Shown in pieces: positions 59,193 to 64,000 of a DNA stretch of 64,000 nt. Made by a program: the position numbers and the translations under genes. The stretch is from JBGLNJ01 sp034434835 (GTDB lineage Bacteria > Chloroflexota > Anaerolineae > Fen-1058), in NCBI GenBank assembly GCA_034434835.1, contig DAOTXX010000179.1, forward strand, positions 55,289 to 119,288, written 5' to 3'. Numbering within the stretch: position 1 is the first letter of the stretch; every line of letters starts with the position of its first letter. The notes below the pieces were generated by a model. That model was given only the letters and a program-made list of their open reading frames with translations. It ran no database searches and was not told the DNA's origin.

Positions 59193-60758
59193 ATGGAACT
59201 GAAACGATCTCCCTGGGATCCTCAAAACCCACGATTCAACTCGCCGCTGCTCTCAACCTGGCGTTTGCCGGGTAGAGCGCGGCCGCTCCCGCAGGGGCTT
59301 TCCGCCTTTATGGTGACGGCGGTCCTCTTGGCCTTTCTGATGGTGGGCTATGTCCAATCGCTGACTACGGTGCGTCTCGTCGTGGATGGTAAATTGCGCA
59401 TCATTCGAACGAATCAAGCGACTGTAGCGAATGTCTTGCGCGACGCGGGCGTTAAACTCTACCCTGAGGACCGCGTCATCCCGCCTTTGGATATGTCCAT
59501 TGAGGAAGGGGACACGATCCACGTTGACCATGCGCGCCTGGTCGAAGTGAATGTGGACGGCGAGACGTTCTACGTTCGCAGCCTCAAGAGCGCGCCGGCA
59601 GAGATTTTGGCCGATCTAGGCAAGACGCTTTTACCCTACGACAAATTGATCGTAGATGGTCAGCCGGTTGAAATGAGCGCGGCTCAGACGTCAGGTCGGC
59701 TGGTGGCGGTCTCGCTATCCAGTCGGTCGGGCCGCGAGGCCGGGGGCTTGGGCTTGGGCCAGGTGCCGCGCCGCATCACCGTTCAGCGAGCGGTCACGCT
59801 CACCGTGAATACGACGGGTTTGGCTCCAGTGACGCTTCATACGACTGCCTCGACGATAGGCGAAGCCCTGCGCGAAGCTGGTATGACGGTTTACCTGGCC
59901 GACAAAGTCAGTCCTGATCTGAGCGTGCTGGTCAACAACGGGCAGGTCGTGAGCATTGACCCGGCGATGCCGATCACCATCCTGGCCGATGGTCGCCATC
60001 TCCACACTCGCACGCATCGCAAGACGGTATCTGAGGCCTTGGCCGAAGTCGGTGTGCCCCTCGAAGGGTTGGATTACACCGATCCTGCGCCGGATGCCCT
60101 GCTCAAGCGTGATATGACGGTCCGCGTTGTTCGAGTGAATGAGACATTCCGCATCGAGCAGGAGCCGGTGCCTTATGAAATCCAGTGGGTGCCGGACGCG
60201 GATATGGAGATTGACACGCGCGATTTGACGCAGGCGGGGGAGAACGGTGTGCTGCAGAAACGCATCCGCGTGCGCTACGAGGATGGTAAAGAGATCAGTC
60301 GTCAGTTGGAAGATTCCGGCATCATCCGCCCGCCCAAGACCAAGATCATTTCTTATGGCACCAACATCGTCATCCGCACGTTGGATACGCCCAACGGCCC
60401 GGTGGAATACTGGCGCAAGATCAGGATGTTGGCGACCGCTTACACGGCTTCGACGGCTGGCACGCCCAAGAGCGCGCCCTATTATGGCCGCACCCGGTTG
60501 GGCTGGCCCATGCGCTTTGGTATCGTCGCAGTGGACCCAAGCGTGATCAGGCTGCGCAGCCAGGTGTATGTGCCGGGCTATGGGATCGGCGATGCGGGCG
60601 ATACAGGTGGCGCGATCAAAGGCCGCCGGATTGACCTGGGTTACGATGATGGCGATCCGATCGTGTGGACCTGGTATCGTTGGGTGGACGTTTATTTGCT
60701 TACGCCTGTGCCGGACAACGTGAATTACGTGATCCCCGACTGGCCGCCCGAGCCTTGA
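59193..60758 (+). CDS. YabE/Rpf-like cell-wall protein: DUF348 repeats, G5 domain and 3D domain
   Basis: A 521-residue protein. ATG 59193 is chosen because the longer frame (59127) lies inside the SRP RNA. An N-terminal membrane anchor (GLSAFMVTAVLLAFLMVGYV) is followed by three DUF348 units (VRLVVDGKLRIIRTNQATVA; VTLTVNTTGLAPVTLHTTAS; ADGRHLHTRTHRKTVSEALA), a G5 domain (VPYEIQWVPDADMEIDTRDL) and a C-terminal 3D domain. The latter has the catalytic aspartates and a MltA-like fold (ATAYTASTAGTPKSAPYYGR, IVAVDPSVIRLRSQVYVPGY). Such proteins cut peptidoglycan during resuscitation or growth. rsmA follows, the same order as yabE...ksgA in Firmicutes. Confidence 0.93.
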   Translation: MELKRSPWDPQNPRFNSPLLSTWRLPGRARPLPQGLSAFMVTAVLLAFLMVGYVQSLTTVRLVVDGKLRIIRTNQATVANVLRDAGVKLYPEDRVIPPLDMSIEEGDTIHVDHARLVEVNVDGETFYVRSLKSAPAEILADLGKTLLPYDKLIVDGQPVEMSAAQTSGRLVAVSLSSRSGREAGGLGLGQVPRRITVQRAVTLTVNTTGLAPVTLHTTASTIGEALREAGMTVYLADKVSPDLSVLVNNGQVVSIDPAMPITILADGRHLHTRTHRKTVSEALAEVGVPLEGLDYTDPAPDALLKRDMTVRVVRVNETFRIEQEPVPYEIQWVPDADMEIDTRDLTQAGENGVLQKRIRVRYEDGKEISRQLEDSGIIRPPKTKIISYGTNIVIRTLDTPNGPVEYWRKIRMLATAYTASTAGTPKSAPYYGRTRLGWPMRFGIVAVDPSVIRLRSQVYVPGYGIGDAGDTGGAIKGRRIDLGYDDGDPIVWTWYRWVDVYLLTPVPDNVNYVIPDWPPEP

Positions 60759-60766
60759 CGTCGGGT

Positions 60767-61648
60767 ATGACCATGCCTCGCCCTCTCGACGTTCGCGCGC
60801 TCCTGCGCGAGTTCGATCTGCGCGCCAAAAAGAGCCTGGGTCAGAATTGGCTCGTGGACGAAGCCGCACTGGTTCGCATCGCAGACTCGGCAGAACTGGG
60901 GCGCGAGGACACTGTGCTCGAGATCGGCCCTGGCCTGGGTGCGCTGACGCGCCACCTGGCCGAGCGAGCTGGGCGTGTCGTCGCCGTCGAGTTGGATGCC
61001 ACGCTGATTCCTCCGCTTCGCCGCGTTCTCGCAGATTATTCGAACGTCATCCTTATCCAGGGCGACATTCTGCAATATCCGCCCGAAAGATTGGGGCTTG
61101 GTGGAAAATACAAGGTCGTGGCGAATCCGCCCTATTACATCACGTCTGCCGTTATCCGTCATTTGCTTGAGGCAGCGGCTCGTCCGTCACTGATCGTGCT
61201 CACCGTTCAACTCGAAGTGGCGCAGCGCCTCACCGCCGCCTCCGGCAAATTGAGCTTGCTGGCGGTCAGCGTCCAATTCTACGGCCGTCCTGCCATCGTC
61301 GCACGCCTCAAAGCGGGATCGTTTTATCCCGCGCCTCAAGTGGACAGTGCCGTGGTCCGCATCGAGCCGTACGAGCGCCCGGCTGTGGAGGTGGAGGATC
61401 GGGACTGGTTCTTTGCAATCGTCAAGGCAGGCTTTTCTCAGAAGCGCAAGCAATTGCACAATGCGCTGGCCTCTGGCTTGGCTCGGCCACAGCCAGAGAT
61501 TGCGGCGGCTCTTGAGCGCGCGGGCATTGATGGTCGTCGCCGCGCCGAAACGCTTTCACTGGAGGAATGGGCTGTTCTCTCTCGTGCCCTTTCTGAAACA
61601 AAGAGCCTATCCGAAAACTATAGACATTCAGATAATGTTTTGGGGTAA
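60767..61648 (+). CDS. rsmA: 16S rRNA dimethyladenosine transferase
   Basis: A 293-residue methyltransferase that dimethylates A1518 and A1519 of 16S rRNA in ribosome assembly. Marks are KKSLGQNWLVDEAALVRIAD, motif I VLEIGPGLGALTRHLAER, VVAVELDATLI, the catalytic NPPYYITSAVIRHLL and FYPAPQVDSAVVRI. The start is ATG 60767 or 60773. The last 13 residues (LSENYRHSDNVLG) come from the left arm of an inverted-repeat element (61605 onward), so the natural C-terminus has been replaced; the body is intact. Confidence 0.96.
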   Translation: MTMPRPLDVRALLREFDLRAKKSLGQNWLVDEAALVRIADSAELGREDTVLEIGPGLGALTRHLAERAGRVVAVELDATLIPPLRRVLADYSNVILIQGDILQYPPERLGLGGKYKVVANPPYYITSAVIRHLLEAAARPSLIVLTVQLEVAQRLTAASGKLSLLAVSVQFYGRPAIVARLKAGSFYPAPQVDSAVVRIEPYERPAVEVEDRDWFFAIVKAGFSQKRKQLHNALASGLARPQPEIAAALERAGIDGRRRAETLSLEEWAVLSRALSETKSLSENYRHSDNVLG

Positions 61649-61807
61649 GGGCGACCCTTGCGGTCGCCCAGGGCAGGCGCACCCCCTAAAGAGGGAGATA
61701 GGCCTGCCCCTACCACAAATCTTTTTCTGAACATCTATAGCGGGTCGGGCTCCCATGCCCGACCTTCGGCGGCGTGGGAGCCGCCTGTGCTGGGTTTTCG
61801 GATAGGT
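61605..61807. mobile_element. MITE-like inverted-repeat element at the rsmA 3' end
   Basis: Arms GCCTATCCGAAAAC (61605-61618) and GTTTTCGGATAGGT (61794-61807) are inverted repeats with one mismatch. A nested pair CTATAGACATTCAG / CTGAACATCTATAG lies inside. The interior carries GGGCGACC-CTTGC-GGTCGCCC and GGGTCGGGC...GCCCGACC hairpins. No coding capacity apart from rsmA's last codons. Confidence 0.7.
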
Positions 61808-61879
61808 TCAAAATAAAGCGCCGCCCGCGTGCGCGCGAGCGGCGTCCACCTGCCATCCGCCACGCGGAGCGGCCATCTG
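61808..61879 (-). terminator. Possible terminator of the lipoprotein-plsC operon with a short repeat
   Basis: On the minus strand GCCGC...GGGCGGC forms a stem followed by GCTTTATTTTG. The preceding GGCAGATGGCGAATAGCAGA is a degenerate short repeat that also supplies the last codons of plsC. Confidence 0.5.
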
Positions 61880-62557
61880 CTATTCGCCATCTGCCACCGT
61901 GTCTCGGTACACGCCTCGATACTTGGCTGGCAGCATCCGGGCCAGCGTGTGCATGATCATCTCGGTGTATTGGTCCAACTCCTCGCGACTGGGTCGTTGG
62001 CCTGAATTCGGCAACCGATACGGCGGGCCGATGGTGACGGTGATGCGCGGGCGAGCTAACCGGAACACCGCCGGAAGCCCGACCTCGGTGCCCACCAGCG
62101 CCACGGGAACGATCGGCACATTCGTATGCGCCGCCAGGTAAGCCGCACCGATTTTCCCTTTGAGCAATCCACCGGTCCGGCTGCGGGTGCCTTCGGGCGC
62201 GAGGCCGATGATACCGCCCTCCCGGAGCACCTGCAGCGCGGCGTTCAGAGCATGGCGGTCAACCTCGCCACGCTTGACCCAGATCGCGCCCAGGCGGTGC
62301 ATCACCTCTCCGACTATAAACTCATGACGATGCGTGTCAGCGGCAAACACAGTGATTGGCGCCGGGAATACGGCCATGAGGAGCGGCGGATCGATTGCGC
62401 TGAGGTGGTTGGTGGTGATGAGATAAGGGCCGCGCGCGGGCACATTCTCCAGGCCACGAACCTCGGTGCGAGTGAGTAGTTTTACGAGGAAGCAGACGAT
62501 AGCTTGCACCAGGCGCCATAGCCGGGCATCGGGGTGATGAGTGGGCGAGGTTGACAT
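61880..62557 (-). CDS. plsC: 1-acyl-sn-glycerol-3-phosphate acyltransferase (PlsC family)
   Basis: A 225-residue membrane-associated acyltransferase. The HX4D catalytic motif is TTNHLSAIDPPLL (about 50-62), the glycerol-phosphate binding motif is LAPEGTRSRTGGLLKGKIGA, and VPIVPVALVGTE is the last family motif. It turns lysophosphatidate into phosphatidate, after PlsY. The C-terminus VADGE is encoded by a GGCAGATGGCGAATAG repeat that also provides the stop, suggesting repeat insertion at the gene end. It starts 5 bp after the lipoprotein gene, so the two are cotranscribed. Confidence 0.93.
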   Translation of the reverse strand: MSTSPTHHPDARLWRLVQAIVCFLVKLLTRTEVRGLENVPARGPYLITTNHLSAIDPPLLMAVFPAPITVFAADTHRHEFIVGEVMHRLGAIWVKRGEVDRHALNAALQVLREGGIIGLAPEGTRSRTGGLLKGKIGAAYLAAHTNVPIVPVALVGTEVGLPAVFRLARPRITVTIGPPYRLPNSGQRPSREELDQYTEMIMHTLARMLPAKYRGVYRDTVADGE

Positions 62558-62562
62558 TTGGC

Positions 62563-63531
62563 TTATGATTGCGCGAAACGACCTTCGGCGGTCACTTCAA
62601 AGTGAGCCGGAGTTCCACCGCTGGGGGCAAAGGTCACAGCAAAGTCACTGGTCGCGCCTGCGGCCAGGTTGCCGTCACCGAGCGTCTGCTGGCGATAGCC
62701 AATGACGTTGTTCGCGGCATCGTAGGCCGTGACGACGACTTTGACGTTGACGGCGGGTCGGTCGCTGACATTGCGGACCTTGCCGATGACGCGGAATTGT
62801 AGACCGTCTGTGCCGCCTTGCTGGTTGATGATTTGAAGTCTGGCGTAGCGCGTGCCAGGCTCGTTGGAAGGCTCAGCGCGAATGGCAATAGCTTCAATGC
62901 CTGCGTAACGTCCCGGCGGAGAAGTGAAGAATGATTCAAACGGCGATTTGCCGCCCGGTGCGATCACGTCTAGCGCGGTGAACGGTTTGCCCTCGGCCAG
63001 CACTTGACCTGCAGTTTCTTTGAGCACAACACGGACCTGGACGTTTTCCAGCGCGCGCGTGTTAGGATTGGCAACCTCGCCCAGGCAGCGTAAACTGCCG
63101 ACGCTGTTTTCGTAACACGCCAGCCCCTGGACTTTGGCGGGGAGCGGCGTGGGAGTCGGCAAAAGTTGCTTGGCAGCTTCCACGCCACCCGGGCCAAGAG
63201 GAATGACCAGTTCTTGCCCGATCTGAAGTGATTGCGGGTTGAGGATGCCGTTAGCTTGTTGGATCGCAGCGACGGTGGTGCCATATTCAAGCGCGATGGA
63301 AAGCAGCGTGTCACCCGACTTGACAACGTACACGATCGGCGTGGGCGTGGGCGCGGGCGTAAAGGTCGGACGAGGCGTTGGCGTCAACACAGTGGCGATG
63401 AGGCGTGTCGGTGTGGGCGGCGGCAACGTCACGCCCAACACTTCGGGGGTGGGTGTGGGGCCGGTGACGACTTGCCCGCAGCCTGAAATCAGCAGAGCGG
63501 TCAGGCACAGCAACGTTGCGAGGCGTCGCAT
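62563..63531 (-). CDS. LysM-domain lipoprotein with FxLYD-like C-terminal domain
   Basis: A 322-residue exported protein. The signal peptide ends in lipobox LISGC (C18). A long Thr/Pro-rich linker (PTPRPTFTPAPTPTP) follows. One LysM domain (YVVKSGDTLLSIALEYGTTV then AAIQQANGILNPQSLQIGQE, about 68-112) binds peptidoglycan. Two Ig-like FxLYD-type domains lie beyond: GEVANPNTRALENVQVRVVL and GKVRNVSDRPAVNVKVVVTA. It probably sits on the outer face of the membrane in contact with the wall. Its job is otherwise unknown. It is the first gene before plsC. Confidence 0.9.
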   Translation of the reverse strand: MRRLATLLCLTALLISGCGQVVTGPTPTPEVLGVTLPPPTPTRLIATVLTPTPRPTFTPAPTPTPIVYVVKSGDTLLSIALEYGTTVAAIQQANGILNPQSLQIGQELVIPLGPGGVEAAKQLLPTPTPLPAKVQGLACYENSVGSLRCLGEVANPNTRALENVQVRVVLKETAGQVLAEGKPFTALDVIAPGGKSPFESFFTSPPGRYAGIEAIAIRAEPSNEPGTRYARLQIINQQGGTDGLQFRVIGKVRNVSDRPAVNVKVVVTAYDAANNVIGYRQQTLGDGNLAAGATSDFAVTFAPSGGTPAHFEVTAEGRFAQS

Positions 63532-63597
63532 GCAATCTCTCAGAAAAATAGCTGGGCAAGATTATACCACACCGCACGCTGCGCGCACAGCCAAAAC

Positions 63598-63625
63598 TTG
63601 ACAGGTCATACTTGCCGTGTATAAT
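63598..63625 (+). promoter_or_regulatory. Promoter of tRNA-Met
   Basis: TTGACA (63598-63603), 16-bp spacer, TATAAT (63620-63625), 11 bp before the tRNA. Confidence 0.85.
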
Positions 63626-63636
63626 TGCGATTGCCT

Positions 63637-63709
63637 GGCGGGTTAGCTCAGCCGGTAGAGCAGGGGACTCATAAGCCCTGTGTCGTGAGTTCGAGCCTCA
63701 CACCCGCCA
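63637..63709 (+). tRNA. tRNA-Met (anticodon CAT)
   Basis: 73 nt. Acceptor GGCGGGT/ACCCGCC, D stem GCTC/GAGC, anticodon loop CTCATAA, T arm GTGAG-TTCGAGC-CTCAC, discriminator A. CCA is not encoded. The anticodon stem GGGGA/GCCCT has an A-G apposition at 31-39 and a G-U at 27-43. Without structure scoring, tRNA-Ile with modified CAT cannot be excluded; the initiator is unlikely because 1-72 is a G-C pair. Confidence 0.93.
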
Positions 63710-63715
63710 CAATCG

Positions 63716-63770
63716 CGCTGGCTATTCGGTTGGCCTAACCGCTTGTCATCATCGTGCTGGCTATTCGGTT
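63716..63770. repeat. Short direct repeat downstream of tRNA-Met
   Basis: GCTGGCTATTCGGTT occurs twice, about 36 bp apart (near 63717 and 63753), directly after the tRNA. It could be a tract of an integration site or a simple duplication. Confidence 0.5.
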
Positions 63771-63849
63771 TGTAATGTGCGGGCCGCTGCCTTCAAACTC
63801 GGAATTCGGGCGCGGTTGGCCCCGGCGGGGCCGAATGGCAGTGCGATTG

Positions 63850-63890
63850 CAACGCCATCAGTGTGTGGACTGGTGGCGTTGTCTTTTTTT
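63850..63890 (+). terminator. Intrinsic terminator downstream of tRNA-Met
   Basis: Stem CAACGCCA / TGGCGTTG (63850-63857, 63874-63881), extended by CAGT.../...ACTG pairing, followed by TC and seven T. It overlaps the end of the HTH gene on the other strand. Confidence 0.85.
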
Positions 63891-64000
63891 CAGGTACGCT
63901 TCGACGTCCTTCCTGGGGATGAGAAATGCAGCCGTCGGGCCAAGACGGGGAAGCTGATGCGCGCCGGGGAAGACGCCGCGCGCGATCATGCGGACGACGT
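63858..64000 (-). CDS. Excisionase/HTH_17-type DNA-binding protein (5' end cut off by the window)
   Basis: The frame enters from the right edge and stops at TGA 63860-63858. The 47 visible residues read VVRMIARGVFPGAHQLPRLG then PTAAFLIPRKDVEAYLKKRQ. This is the second half of the MerR-like excisionase HTH (V.R.I..G..PGA......G......IP..DVEAYL). Such proteins are often phage or plasmid excisionases, or recognise a target-site; others are general regulators. It lies about 150 bp from a tRNA, which could mark the edge of an integrated element beyond the window. Confidence 0.8.
   Translation of the reverse strand, partial: VVRMIARGVFPGAHQLPRLGPTAAFLIPRKDVEAYLKKRQRHQSTH

Overview
The window looks like a chromosomal segment of a high-GC bacterium, most likely a Chloroflexota (Anaerolineae-type) organism or MAG. 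This is an inference from gene content: a multi-GAF cytosolic histidine kinase, single-domain KaiC-like ATPase, double HdrA plus MvhD-type subunit, MoxR-DUF58-DUF4129 operon, bacterial Elp3, large-type SRP RNA, and very many dispersed hairpin repeats. No rRNA, phage, CRISPR array or complete IS was seen. Both ends cut genes: an aldehyde-oxidase-type molybdoenzyme on the left and an excisionase-like HTH protein on the right.

Layout. 1-7.7 kb (minus): xanthine dehydrogenase/CO dehydrogenase-type subunits, HpcH/HpaI aldolase, DnaE, ankyrin protein. 7.7-9.8 kb: an accessory patch with two hairpin elements, a two-gene unit flanked by attC-like sites, an ORF-less group II intron abutting one of them, and a RelE/ParE-type toxin-antitoxin pair. 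10-12 kb: Fpg and a membrane-anchored repeat protein. 12-15 kb (minus): MBL hydrolase and an LVIVD-repeat secreted protein broken by one in-frame stop. 15-23.5 kb (minus): tightly coupled operon of wHTH protein, KaiC-like ATPase, two small membrane proteins, a nine-GAF histidine kinase and adenosine deaminase. 23.6-30.4 kb (minus): a SecA of 2249 residues, more than twice the usual size. 30.5-36.7 kb: secreted DUF2680-like protein, TPR protein, decayed DUF433/DUF5615 module, JAMM protease with E1-like enzyme, PlsY, DMT transporter, MntP. 36.7-46 kb: FtsH, PASTA kinase, acetoacetyl-CoA synthetase, Elp3 and a Trm9-like methyltransferase. 46.5-50.2 kb (minus): MvhD-like and double HdrA.

50.4-58.7 kb (plus) is the most notable region. 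Three separate fluoride (crcB-type) riboswitches, each with a near-identical promoter and its own intrinsic terminator, lie within 4 kb. They control (1) a DUF6062-like protein, a coiled-coil protein, a small protein and enolase; (2) a single 69-residue protein; (3) a paralogue of the small protein, followed by MoxR-DUF58-DUF4129. Enolase is a classical fluoride target. The other genes are not recognised fluoride-resistance genes, and no Fluc/CrcB or CLC-F exporter is present, so this may be an undescribed fluoride-responsive system.

58.7-64 kb: tRNA-Ser, large SRP RNA, a YabE-like 3D-domain protein, RsmA, PlsC, a LysM lipoprotein, tRNA-Met and the cut HTH gene. Throughout, dispersed repeats have entered coding sequences and gene ends, giving low-complexity linkers, new C-termini and even stop codons.
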